Below, piece by piece: positions 10,720 through 21,196 of a stretch of 64,000 bases of DNA. The DNA is from Diphasiastrum complanatum (Eukaryota > Streptophyta > Lycopodiopsida > Lycopodiales > Lycopodiaceae). The notes below the pieces were generated by a model, which was given only the letters and a program-made list of their open reading frames with translations, had not been told where the DNA came from and did not search any database. The first letter of the stretch is position 1. The number at the start of each line of letters is the position of its first letter. Position numbers and translations under genes: made by a program. The DNA lies in NCBI GenBank assembly GCA_029204225.1, contig CM055092.1, positions 62,336,692 to 62,400,691 of the forward strand, written 5' to 3'.

Positions 10720-12899
10720 CAAGGGAGGTCATTATGACTCTAAAACGGATATTGTGAAATGGACGGACGCATTGGCGACAGTTGATTGTATGGATGGGCA
10801 TGCTTGTCAACTGGATTTAGATCCAGAAGCTAGTACATCTTCACCCAAGTGCTATACCTTAGACACACCAATCACCTTCAGGGTGAATATGATCAATGTA
10901 GCATGGTTGTCAACGGAAGCTATTGAGAACCCTGTGGACGATGATTTAGTCCCTTGGCAACATCCTTATACCTATAATAAGGAGACTGAGCTGACTGATG
11001 AGCAGGTCCTGCAACATATGGACCCAGATCACTATGGAATGAAGAAAGTACCAGCTTAGCCACCTCAGAGCTCATCTATGGCAAAAGTTCCCAAGGTGGA
11101 TCCACCAAAGATGCCAATCACTAAGAAGAACTTGATGAAACAATGCTACAGTCAGGTGATCCGATGGAGCGATCTACCAGAAGAATCAATAGCCGTGGTG
11201 GATATTGATATTCATAATCATGAAGCAAATATCGCCTAAGAAAGACAACGAGGATGAACCTAACTACATTGGGTAGGAAAGAAAAAAAGAAAGTGTTAGA
11301 CGCTTTGAAGTCAGTCCGAATGGACCAAGACGCAATGTCATAATCCTCACAGATGACTAATAATCCAAAGATTACAAGTCGTGCTAAGATCAACATGCTA
11401 AAGGAGGAATCCCGCCGAATGCCAGTTCACGACATGCCAGAAACCTTCAAGAACTATACCTTGGACGACGTGGTAATCATGATGTCGCAAGCACAAAGAG
11501 AACCTGAGCAAAACCAGGAACCAGTGGAACAAGTCTTCGAAGGACCTGCGTAGGCCCAGCTCGTGAATCTAGTTGAGCCAGGTGAAGAAGAGAAAATCGT
11601 GCATGTGGGAGAACAATTGACACGAACAGCTGATTCACAAGGCTACGCGCATTGTTGATAGAATACAAGGATTGCTTCCCATGGAATTACAAGGATCTAA
11701 AGGGTATACCACCAACCGTAGTCCAATATACCATACCCTTGGTGGATGGAGCAGTCCCCAAGGTGAGCTGATACCTAACTACACGGAATTGATCAAACAG
11801 GAGTTCCAGAAGTTACTAGATGTTGATTTCATTTATGAAATCAAGCACAGAATGGGTATCACCGATAGTCATAGTACCCAAGAAGAATGGCAAAATACGA
11901 ATTTGTGTGAACCTGAAGACTTTAAATGTGGTAACAAAAAAAAATCATTTTCTCTTGCCATTTACGAAAAGTGTTCTGGACAGAGTACCAGAAGTAGAAG
12001 TCTACAATTTTTTGGACAGTTTCAACGACTACAATAAGGTGAAAATAGTGCCACAATCAGCACAAGATAGCATTCGCCATGGAATGGGAAACCTATGTCT
12101 ACAAAGGATGTCATTTGGACTTTGTAATGCCCCAAGTATCTTTCAATGGGTTATATGTAGGCAGCATTCAAAGAGTATTTGCAGAAAAATTTGCAGATCT
12201 TTTTGGATAATCTGTGCGTGCACGGACCTAACTTTGAGCACTTAAAAGGTGCTAAAGAAATGTTGCGAATATTAGATATCCTTGAACCCAGAGAAGTGTC
12301 AGTTTTGGTGACACATGGCCTCATTCTTGGCCATATAATATCAAGACACGAGATCACCACAAACCTGTCAAAGATAAGGATCATTGTTGATCTGCCACCA
12401 CTAGGAATGATCCGTGGAGTCTACGTATTTATGGGTCATGCTAACTACCATCGGATTTTCATTCTAGATTTTGCGGAGTTAGCACGACCAATCTACAAGC
12501 TCACAACGGAACCACATTGGACGAAGGAGGCCCTATAGGCTTTTCAAAAACTTAAATATGCATTGGTCTTGGCCCCAATATTACGTCCACCCAGTTGGTC
12601 CATAGAGTTTCATGTGCATACAGACACATCAAAGTATGATTCAGAGATAAAGTATTCGACCATAGAGTGGGAGGCACTGGTTATGATTTATGCGGTTAAA
12701 AAATTTTAGCATTATTTGATGGCCACACATTTTGGTTTTTATAAGGACCATCAACCCTTGTTTTATTTTGTTAATAAAACTTGCAACACAGGGAGAATCT
12801 CTCGTTGGTTACTTCTGTTGTTGGAGTTTGATTTTTGGATAGTGGTTCACAAGGGAAAGCCGCATTATATGGCAAATCATGTGTCGTGAATCAAGGGGA
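10720..12899 (+). pseudogene. Reverse transcriptase and RNase H of gypsy element A
   Basis: A variable linker (10720-11640) leads into RT: IPPTVVQYTIPLVDGAVPK, then WVSPIVIVPKKNGKIRICVN (near 11850) and LCNAPSIFQW (near 12120). The catalytic box reads FLDNLCVHG near 12200 instead of F-x-D-D, so one catalytic Asp is changed. RNase H starts near 12600 (IEFHVHTDTSKY) but jumps straight to a KYSTIEWEAL-like segment. Element B keeps about 30 more residues here, so A has a small deletion near 12640. Several stops and frameshifts are present. Confidence 0.75.
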
Positions 12900-14165
12900 A
12901 TGAGACTACAGGCCTATCTGATGATGAGCTACCAGACGCTGCCTTGTTTTATATTGACACTGTACTTGAATGGGCTACATATATAGTTGAATATTTAATG
13001 CGGGGCCAATCGGATAAATCTGTACCCAAGGCAGAACAACGAAAACTGATTTCAAACGCTAGACCTTATTAGCTGATTGCCGGTCAATTATATCGAAGGG
13101 GATCAGATGGAACCCTTCGATGATGTATTCTTCCACACGAGGCCACCTAGATTATTTCAATTTTGCATGAAGGCATGGGTGGTGGTCATTTCGCATCTGA
13201 CATTACAGTTCGCAAGATCTTGCAATCAGGATGTTGGTGGCCAACGATTCATAAAGACACGGATGAATACTTGAAGAAATGTGACGTGTTCCAGAGAGCT
13301 AGAAATCCAACAAGATTGAACTATGATCTTCTACATCCAGTCCTAGCTCAAGCACCATTCAAAAATGGAGATTGGACTATATCGGTCCAATTCATCCTGC
13401 TGCAAGAAGTTCACAAGCCCGATCTATTATCATGGCTACGGATTATTTCACCAAGTGGGTAGAAGCCAAGGCAGTGTGAACTGCTGACGTTCAAGCAACC
13501 GCCAAGGTCCTATACGAAAATATCATTGTGTGATTCGGATGTCCGATGGAGATAGTCAATGATTGCGAAAGCCCATTTCATCAATGAGACCATCAAGGTC
13601 CTGTTGGAGGAATTCTTCGTGATCCATTAGCACACCATATTATCCTCGTGGTAATGGGTAGGCAGAATCATCCAATAAGATCTTGTGTAGCGTGATCACA
13701 AAAATAGTTGAAGCTAGCAGATCTGATTGGGAGCACAAGCTATATGCTGCGTTGTGGGCATTCAGAACAGCGCACTTATCAGACACCCTTCCAATTGGTT
13801 TATGATCAAGATGTAGTAATGTCCGTGGAAGTTTTGGTGTCGTCATTAAGGATTGTCGTAACACAGCGCCTAGATGAATCCAAATCTCTACAACTACGCC
13901 ACGAAGCCTTACACAAACTCTGCGAGACACGAATCTTGGTAGTACATGCACTAGGATCCAAGCAATCATGACGCAAAGCATGGCATGATCGTCGGTTACA
14001 CAAGAAGGATCTTCGTTTTGGAGACCAAGTCCTCATGTACAAATCTAAGGCGATCAAAGGAAAGTTGAAGTTCATAGACGAAAACAACAATCAGCCTCCA
14101 ACCTTGCAAATCAGAGATGGTGATCTTGAGAAAAAACAGCAAACTAGAGGTAAAAATCATTTAAA
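12900..14165 (+). pseudogene. Integrase of gypsy element A
   Basis: The segment begins with the RNase H-integrase linker (DDELPDAALFYIDTV). The zinc-binding region is at 13160-13300 (GGHFASDITVRKILQSGCWWP, then CDVFQRARNP where the second Cys of CxxC is replaced by Phe). It then shows parts of the catalytic core (ATDYFTKWVEAKAV near 13435) and the C-terminal region (AWHDRRLHKKDLRFGDQVLM near 13980). Frameshifts and stops are frequent, for example near 13484 and 13530. It is homologous to the integrase of element B. Confidence 0.75.
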
Positions 14166-14549
14166 TTGATGGATCAACTACCAATTGTCCATCATAACTC
14201 TCGAGGAACTCTCCATAGTTAGATTAGACCTGGATGCAATGTTATACCAGTCTGCAAGAGCTATGGATCAGAGAATCTCAAGATCTCACCAAAAAAAGAG
14301 CACTTTTTCCATGATTTTTTGAGATTCCTTGGGAACTAACTCTTAAGACTTTGTCAGTCACTAGATCTAACTCAGATACATTTATAAAAATCTCTGTGAG
14401 AGTCACTGATGAGAAATCAATCAAAATTGAGTATTTGCGAGGGTTCACAGAAGCAAAAACTAAGGAACCTTCGTAGGGCATTAAGATCTGCAAACCCACC
14501 TTCGCAGAGGGCATAAATGGAATTAGAGAAGTGAAATTAACCTGCCTAC
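14166..14549 (+). other. Non-coding tract after pol of gypsy A (left part)
   Basis: No gene is seen. It contains AACCTTCG at 14466 and an ACCTTCGCAGAG match near 14503, as in the leader. The tract resumes at 19055 beyond the copia insertion. Confidence 0.6.
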
Positions 14550-15235
14550 TGAAGCAAACTTTTTTAAGGATGCGGAAGCATGCATTGTCATGTAATTGTC
14601 GCATTTTTGGGGAAGCGAAAAATGCGAAACTTAGTGTATTTTGTGCACTTAGGCACGTTTTAACTGTACTAAAAAAATGCGAAAATGTCGAAGAGAGAGA
14701 ATGCAAAAATCTCGCAAAATATGAAAAACTCAACAAAAACTTCCTAGACTAGTTTTTGCACATCACAAATCTATAGCTAACTTTTGATTGCCAAGTCAAT
14801 ATGATCCATTCATCAGAACAACAGTATACACATGAATAATACTACCATTGATGCATACACAGCAAAAAAACTGATAGAAAGATCTATTGTTTTATAAATC
14901 TCTTTTTGGATAAGAGTTTACAGTCTACTGCTTGTCAGCGTGATAGCTTCTGTTTTCTATTCTATAGTTGTATCAGTTTTTTTTTTTATCTCACTCTCTC
15001 CTCCTCTTTTCTCTCTAATTTTTCCTTCTTCTTTTATGTGCTTCGTTTGCATAAAGTTATATTCTATCTTTGCATTTTCTTCTAAGCTTTTCTTGTAAAA
15101 GTAGTAGCCGCGTTTTAGCACCTAATTAGTTACAATTATTTGATTCTATTGTACTTGTGGCCGCCTTTGCAAGATCTGATTCGTCCCGCATGGAGGTATC
15201 CAGGGATGAAAGAAAGTGAAGTTCATTTTTCAACA
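14550..15235 (-). repeat. 3' LTR of copia element 2
   Basis: TGAAGCAAAC at 14550 to TTTTTCAACA at 15235. It is similar to 18311-19049, but lacks some short segments near its ends. It includes a hairpin at 14599-14627 (TCGCATTTTT pairing with AAAAATGCGA). A purine-rich tract (minus strand TTCAAGAGAG) lies just right of 15235. Confidence 0.9.
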
Positions 15236-15257
15236 CTCTCTTGAACTGAAGATTCCT

Positions 15258-15890
15258 TCAACTGACTCCCATTTTTGTCTTGTGTTTTTCGAACAGTTGT
15301 TTTGGAAGGGGCTTGGTCAGAACATCTGCTGTCATTTCTGCGGTCTTCACATACTCAATCTGAATTTTCTGTTTTTGCACAATATCTCTAATATGATGGT
15401 ATTTGAGTGGAATGTACTTTGTCTTGGAATGGAAGACAAGGTCTTGAGTCATGGAGATTGCACTAGTATTATCCATATACATAACAATAGGTTCTGCTTG
15501 TTGCTCTCCTAGCTCATTCAACAATCGTCTCAACCACACGATCTCATTTGCATTCTTTGAAGCAGCTACGTATTCAGCTTCGCATAAGGATTGTGCGACA
15601 AGAGTCTGCTTTTTGCAAACCCAACTTACTGGCCCTCCACATATCATGAAACATCCACCAGTGACAGATTTGTTGTCATCCTTCGAGCTTGCCCAAGTGG
15701 CGTCGCTATATGCCTTCAGAGTGAATTCATCTGGCTTGGAATAGACAATGCCAAAATCCATTATTTGCTTGAGATATTGTAATATTCTCTTAGCTAACTC
15801 CCAATGGTACTTTCCTGGATTGTTAGAAAATTGTGCTAAAGAATAAACATGAGAGGCCAAATCTGGTCGAGTGCATACAGTCAGGTACGT
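15258..15890 (-). pseudogene. RT C-terminus and RNase H of copia element 2
   Basis: Read leftwards: CTRPDLASHVYSLAQFSNN, then the RNase H signatures AYSDATWASSKDDNKSVTGG, LCEAEYVAASKNANEIVWLR, YMDNTSAISMTQDL and KYHHIRDIV, ending DVLTKPLPKQLFEKH. The 200-residue open part is 15258-15860. Upstream, at about 15890, the sequence passes directly into the start of the RT domain (EEWKKTMQEEID), so the palm with the catalytic YVDD box is absent. Confidence 0.85.
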
Positions 15891-17402
15891 CGATTTCCTC
15901 CTGCATTGTCTTCTTCCATTCTTCTGATTTCTGACTTGCCATTGCTTCTGAGTAAGTTTCGGGTTCTGTTGTCATCAAACATCGGTTTTCATCATAGTTG
16001 TTTGTTGCAGCTTTCTCAATAGCGTTCTGTCGGATTCTAATAGAGCGTCTTGGCTCAATTAGATTCTTCGGCTGTTCAGATTGTATTGGTTGTTGTGGGT
16101 ACTGCGGCTCCTGTCGCTCAATCGCTTGTTGATCTTCTTGATCACGCGACTCTACAGAAGTCTGCTCACCCTCTTCAGTCCAGTCAAAGATGTAAGGATT
16201 CAGATCAAAGAATTGATAACCAGTCTGGTCTGCATCTTTCTAGAATGTCTCCTCATTAAACTTGACATCTCTGCTTACTTGCACCTTATTGGTTTCAGGA
16301 TCATACAACTTGTAGCCAGGTGAATTGATTGCATATCCCACGAATATCATGGGTTTTGATTTTTCATCAAGCTTGGACCTTTTTTCCTAAGGCATATGCA
16401 TGTATGCCCTGCAACCAAACACTCTAATATGCGACAAGTTGGGTTTGTGACCAGTCCAGCCTTCATAGGGTGTGGCATCGCTTACAGTAGCTGTCATGCT
16501 CCATAGATAGACGGCTGTTAGTATAGCTTCTGCCCAAAATTTCTTTGACAGCTTCGCCTGCTCCATCATGCACCTTGCTGCTTCCATCAGGGTCCGATTC
16601 TTTCTTTCTGCTACCCCGTTGTGCTGTGGTGTGTAAGGCACAGTATATTGTCAATTCCTTCATGCTGGTAGAAGTTCTTGAATTCTGTACTGGTGTATTC
16701 TTCACCATTATCAGATCTCAAAACTTTGATTTTTCTTCATGTCTGTGTTTCAGCTAAACTTTTGAACTATTTAAAAACTGTATACACATCAGACTTTTTC
16801 TTCAAGAAGTAGACAAATGTCATGTGTGTGTAATCATCAATAAATGTAGCGAAGTACTGTGATCCGAATATAGATGGAACCTTCATAGGTCCACATAGAT
16901 CGCTATGTATCAGCCCAAGAACGCCCTTCGCCCGTACTCCTTCGAATTTGAATGCTTCACGATGCTGCCTGCCCTTCAAACATGATTCACACAAACCGAT
17001 CTTTTTGTTAGTTACCACAATGTCTTCTGCCATTTTGCTCCTTGACATTCTGTAGAGTGTGTTGATGCTGCAATGGCACATCCTCTTGTGCCATAGTTCA
17101 TTCTTGTTTTCTTCATCTGAAGTGACAAGAACCTGATCAGTAGGATTTTGGACACTTGTTCGATACAAGTTGCCTTTTCTTTCAACTGTCACTAGGATCC
17201 AGTTGGTATCACAGTCTTTTATGTGACATTCGTTACTATTGAAAGTAACACTCAGTCCCATATCAATGATCTTTGCTACTGACAACAGATCACTTTTCAG
17301 TGTGGGAACATGCAGGACTCCCTCTAAGTCTTTATAGTTAGATGTGGTTTTCATACGTAGAGTTCCAGTCCCCATGACATGGTGCTTGCTATTGTCTCCC
17401 AA
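15891..17402 (-). pseudogene. Protease end, integrase and integrase-RT linker of copia element 2
   Basis: 17402-16767 holds GVLHVPTLKSDLLSVAKI, the HHCC region (LWHKRMCHCSINTLYRM, then CESCLKGRQHREAF) and the first catalytic region (HSDLCGPMKV, FIDDYTHMTFVY). After a frame break, 16708-16387 holds YTPQHNGVAERKNRTLMEAA and VFGCRAYMHMP. The rest (16386-15891) is an acidic/Gln-rich linker in broken frames. Integrase would have inserted the cDNA into chromosomal DNA. Confidence 0.8.
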
Positions 17403-17408
17403 GTTGAC

Positions 17409-18297
17409 TTACTTGTCTCCGTTAGAGGTCTTGTAGTCTTTCAAAACTTTCCTTTTGCACGTAATGTGCGAGGTGGCTCTTGAGTCTATACGATCTTTAG
17501 ATCTGAGTGTGCATTGTGCACATATCTTGTTGTCATAGCTTGCTCTGGCTCTTCCTCTTGATGGGAAGATTTTGCAGTATTTGCCTTGTCTTTGTTTTTT
17601 GTTCTTGGGATTAAACCAGCAATCGGATGCTGAGTGTCCCTTTTTCTTGCAAGGAATGCAAATGTTGTTGGGATTTTCCCAACAGTTTTTCTCCAAGTGG
17701 CCTTTCTTCTTGCAGCAGCTGCATACTATAGCATCCTTTACAGCTTTAATAGCATCGTTGAATGTCATGTTAGGCATCCTCATGAGTATTGACCTCAAGC
17801 TGTAGTGGGGAGATGGTAGAGTTCTTATAAAGTGCAAGAACTGTTGCTCCGGCGGGATCGCATGAGTCTGATCCCCAGCTGCCAATTGATCGAAGATGGC
17901 TTTCATCTTTCCAGCATGCTTGTCAAAATCAGTGCCATCCCACTTCATATTCAGAAGCTGATTGTTGAGATGCAAGATCTTTGCACTTGTCATCCGCTCA
18001 TATCTGGCCTATAGCCTTTTCCACATTTTGTGGCTAGTTTCACAGTCCACGGTGGTCATCATGATGACTTTTACAAGTGACAGAGTGATGAGTGCCATTG
18101 CTCTATCGTTCTTTTTTTTCCATTCAACCGGATTTTCTTGTGGTCTGACTTCTGTTCCATCCACTACGCTCCATAGGCCTTCTCCTCTGAGTAGCATCTT
18201 GATTTTGTGTTTCAGACAGCGTAGTTGCTGCCATCGAATACACTCACAACTTTTTGCTGCAGGTTCGTTGCCATTTGATAGTTTTGATAGCTGCAGT
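17409..18297 (-). pseudogene. gag and protease start of copia element 2
   Basis: The N-terminal part (about 18240-18009) shows LRGEGLWSVVDGTEVRPQE and CETSHKMWKRL, then a stop. The main open part (17993-17409, 194 aa) carries two knuckles, CSCCKKKGHLEKNC and CIPCKKKGHSASDC. The protease active site reads DSRATSHIT instead of DSGATSHIT, a one-base Gly-to-Arg change expected to inactivate it. The related outer element at 47.9-59.2 kb keeps DSGATSHIT. Confidence 0.8.
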
Positions 18298-18309
18298 GCT
18301 CTGATACCA
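18298..18309 (-). other. Primer-binding site of copia element 2
   Basis: Minus strand TGGTATCAGAGC, complementary to the 3' end of initiator Met tRNA, one base from the 5' LTR. Confidence 0.85.
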
Positions 18310-18310
18310 G

Positions 18311-19049
18311 TGAAGCAAACTGATCGTTTCCGCCTCAACTGCAGCTAGCAAAAAAAATTTAGGATGAGGAAGCATGCATTGTTCTGTAATTGTCGCATTT
18401 TTCGGGGAAGCAAAAAATGCGAAAAATGCAAAACTTAGTGTATTTTGTGCACTTAGGCACGTTTTAACAAAACTGGAAAAATTCGAAAATGTCGAACAGA
18501 GAGAATGCGAAAATTTTAAAAAATGCGAAAAACCCGACAAAAACTTCTTGCGCTAGTTTTTGCACATCACAAATCTACAGCTAACTTTTGATTGCCAAGT
18601 CAATATGATCCATTCATCAGAACAACAGTATACACATAAATAATACTATCGTTGATGCATGCACAACAGAAAAACTGATAAAAAGATCTATTACTTTATA
18701 AATCTCTTTTTGGATAAGAGTTTACAATCTACTGCTCGTCAACGTGATAGCTTCTGTTTTTGTATTCTATAGTTGTGTCAGGTTTTTTTTTCTATCTCAC
18801 TCTCTCCTTCTCTTTTCTCTCTCATTTTTCCTTCTTCTTTTCTGTGCTTCGTCTGCATAAACTTATACCCTATCTTTGCATTTTCTTTTAAGCTTTTCTT
18901 GTTAATAGTCATGTTTTAGCACCTAATTAGTTACGATTATCTGATTCTGTTGTACTTGCGGATTGCACTTGCGGCCGCCTTTGCGAGATCTGATTCGTTC
19001 CGCGTGGAGGTATCCAGGGATGAAGGAAAGTGAAGTTCATTTTTCAACA
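18311..19049 (-). repeat. 5' LTR of copia element 2
   Basis: TGAAGCAAAC at 18311 to TTTTCAACA at 19049. It is similar over most of its length to the left LTR, with scattered substitutions and several small indels (739 against 686 bp). The AATGCGAAA motif is repeated several times near 18410-18530, and a hairpin lies at 18393-18422. Confidence 0.9.
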
Positions 19050-19589
19050 CCTACATAGTCTGATCTTAAATATCCGACATCTAGGGCAAGTTGTGCGAGA
19101 TTTCCTTTCCTGCGAGGGTCCAACCTTCATAGAGCTAGTGAACCTTCGCAAGGCAGTCAAAAAATCACCTTATGAACCTTCGCATACCTCACTGGGGCCT
19201 TAGAATATTGTGACGAAGGTCCCTGCAAAATTTTGGTTGGAATTGAGCTGGGGAAAGTGCACTTCTCCTAAAACGCACTCTAATTTTCGCTATATAAGAG
19301 AGAAATTTGAGTCATTTTGGCACTTCATTCAGCGAAGCTCTGCCAAAAAATCCAACAAAATTTCAATGTTATTGAATTGAAATGAAACTTCTCACCACCC
19401 TTCATCAGCTCCCACAGCCACCTGTTACACACTCAGTGCCACCATTTCCACCTTCGTTCTCACGATTTTCACCTTTTCTCAGTTTTTTAAGCCTTTAACC
19501 CGTTTTTTATGTCTTTTCCTCTTTCTTAAGCACCTTTTCACCTTTTTTCCACCTTTATCGCTAACGCAATTTTTCGACCATCTAACATC
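19050..19589 (+). promoter_or_regulatory. Post-pol tract of gypsy A, with a TATA box upstream of the extra ORF
   Basis: After the CCTAC duplicate the interrupted tract resumes, with AACCTTCGCA at 19141 and 19175. A good TATA box (TATATAAG at 19291-19298, context TTCGCTATATAAGAGAG) precedes the ATG at 19590 by about 300 bp. This could be a promoter for the downstream ORF, or less likely part of a lost LTR. The promoter role is inferred from sequence only. Confidence 0.4.
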
Positions 19590-20347
19590 ATGGCTTCTTC
19601 TTCCTCTACTGATGATACTGGCACAAAGCAGGTTATCCAACGCGAGATATCTACTGCCACCTAGATATGGGCCCTGCCATCTAATTCCTTGGTAACCCCT
19701 TGGCTTCAAGCGGCTGGCCCCCTTCTCAAAGCAATGGGCTTTTTCTCGGCGCTCTTCTCTTCTGACATTAACATGGATCTAGCTCTCCATGCTTATGCCA
19801 TATGGAAAGCGCCGGAGTCGCGTTTCCACATCCTATACCAAGGTACCACGTACAAGGTACGCATAAATGCTAACTCCATGGTCATCGTCGACATCGTGTT
19901 CGGTGACTGCCAACCCATCTCTCATCACCAAGCCAAACACCTCATCCAACCCTATGTAACGGCCACTACTCCTGAGCTTCCAGTCAAAACTAACAACGAT
20001 TATCTGATAGAAGCTATCAATGACCTCATCATCCAAGTCGCTTACCTGTTGAGAACAACTTTCTGGTTGTGTCGACTTTCTGCAAGGAGTGCACACAGTC
20101 CACGCTCTTGAGCCAAATCGTGGAATCCTTCATAGAATTTCCGAGCTCTTTGGTTGTGCCATATGACTGGCATACCTTCCTTATGCACGAGCTATCCATC
20201 GCCATCAAGCCTAACATGCATGAGCGCATCGTCGCCGGCCCCCTACTTTGTAACTTTGCCCGTGCACTCCTTGAACAAAAGGTTTGGGGGTTTAACCATT
20301 CCATCGTCCTATCTGCCATTGTTCCACATACTAACCTTGTTCCACCT
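19590..20347 (+). pseudogene. Extra sense ORF downstream of pol in gypsy A (N-terminal part, unknown function)
   Basis: The frame starts MASSSSTDDTGTKQVIQREI. It has a TAG at 19662, continues open from 19665 (WALPSNSLVTPWLQAAG, LALHAYAIWKAPESRFH, TTYKVRINANSMVIVDIVFG) to about 20048, then shifts by one frame and continues (VENNFLVVSTFCKECTQS, VVPYDWHTFLMHELSIAI, ARALLEQKVWGFNHSIV). The LTR of another element cuts it at 20348. No gag, pol or env motif is recognised. Position and sense orientation fit an additional ORF of an Athila/Tat-type element. Element B has a coiled-coil ORF at the matching place, which may be the missing C-terminal part. The function is unknown. Confidence 0.5.
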
Positions 20348-21184
20348 TGTTAGAATATCAGTAATATCCATCTTTGGTTATTCACTAGTAAAAGGCCTGT
20401 GTGCCAAATGTTACTATTTAGGAAAATAAGCCTAATGTGTCTCATGCTATTTTATGAGTCATTACAGTGTGAAACTGGCTATTTGTGAAGTAGTTAGATG
20501 TGAGGGGACACAACCCCTCGTCTCTTATTGGGACGGATAGGATGATGCCCGCCCCAATGCATTACAGCCACGTGGACTCACCTGCCCCCACCATTTGCCC
20601 CCTGCCAGCCACCTGCACACCTTCCTGCAAAGCTCAGCTTTGTCCCATAAGTTTCCTATGGACTGAGCAGCTTCTGTATATATTACAGAAATTGTTCAAT
20701 ACTCCCATGTGTGCACGCCCAGGGGCACGCCAGTCATGCACGGTGCTCGGGAAAATTCGTGCTCCAGCTGCCCGGCGCCTCGTTTGTCCGGCGCCACCTG
20801 GCCCTGCCCGGTGCCCCAGCCTACCTACCGAGTGCCACCTTGCGCATGTGCCCGCCTCCCAACCTGCCCGGTTGGCGCCAGCCTATGCCCTGCCCGGCGC
20901 CAGGGCAGGGTGCTCGGAACCGCGAACCGCGAGAGCGGTCTCACAAAGAGAATTTTGAGGGCCCGGGCACCCTATCCACGTGTCGCATAGGCACGGGAGC
21001 GGGCGTTACTCCCCCTCCCGGCCCAATAAGTGCCAATAAGCGACATCCGACGCAACCTCCTCTCTATCTCTCTCACATTCACTACTCTCATTGTATTGTG
21101 CTTTCTATAAAAATACAGGCTATGGTGTTCTCTCTCTCCTCTTCTCGTGTGTGATTGCTTATGTGCATGCTCTGATTTGAAACA
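20348..21184 (+). repeat. GC-rich 5' LTR of element D
   Basis: It starts TGTTAGAATATC and ends TTGAAACA directly before TGGTATCAGA. A TATA-like TCTATAAAAATAC lies near 21105. The section 20740-21020 is much richer in GC and CpG than its surroundings and contains a degenerate CCCGGCGCC motif several times. Only one copy is present, so the left boundary is inferred from the TG start and the abrupt end of the interrupted frame. Confidence 0.6.
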
Positions 21185-21196
21185 TGGTATCAGAAC
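21185..21196 (+). other. Primer-binding site of element D
   Basis: TGGTATCAGAAC, one base off the initiator-Met primer site TGGTATCAGAGC. The 26 bases at 21169-21194 around the LTR/primer junction recur exactly at 21683-21708. Confidence 0.65.

Larger units (their letters stand above)
14550..19049 (-). mobile_element. Copia element 2 with LTRs and TSD CCTAC, RT mostly deleted
   Basis: The element is complete in outline and inserted in the post-pol tract of gypsy A. The flanking 5-bp direct repeat CCTAC is exact (14545-14549 and 19050-19054). LTRs are 14550-15235 and 18311-19049. The primer site next to the right LTR shows minus-strand orientation. At 4.5 kb it is about 1 kb shorter than the related outer element at 47943-59243, because most of the RT is missing. 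It could only have moved with help from another element if that deletion predates its insertion. Confidence 0.9.
6145..20347 (+). mobile_element. Decayed Ty3/gypsy element A (non-chromovirus, Athila/Tat-like), interrupted by a copia insertion
   Basis: The order is LTR, Asp-tRNA primer site, long leader, gag with three zinc knuckles, protease with DGGS, RT, RNase H, integrase, non-coding tract, TATA box and an extra ORF. The primer site and the FLD-type RT box suggest the non-chromovirus (Athila/Tat-like) branch. The element is split at 14550 by a copia element whose TSD shows that 14549 originally continued at 19055. The right end is cut at 20348 by another LTR, so its 3' LTR is not seen. All genes carry stops or frameshifts. 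Confidence 0.75.

Noticed and set aside
15216-15782. Plus-strand frames opposite the copia element 2 RNase H
   Set aside because: Antisense shadows of a clear retrotransposon domain on the minus strand.
20500-21154. Several overlapping Pro/Ala/Cys-rich frames
   Set aside because: They arise from the GC-rich LTR of element D, where stop codons are rare. No coding signature.
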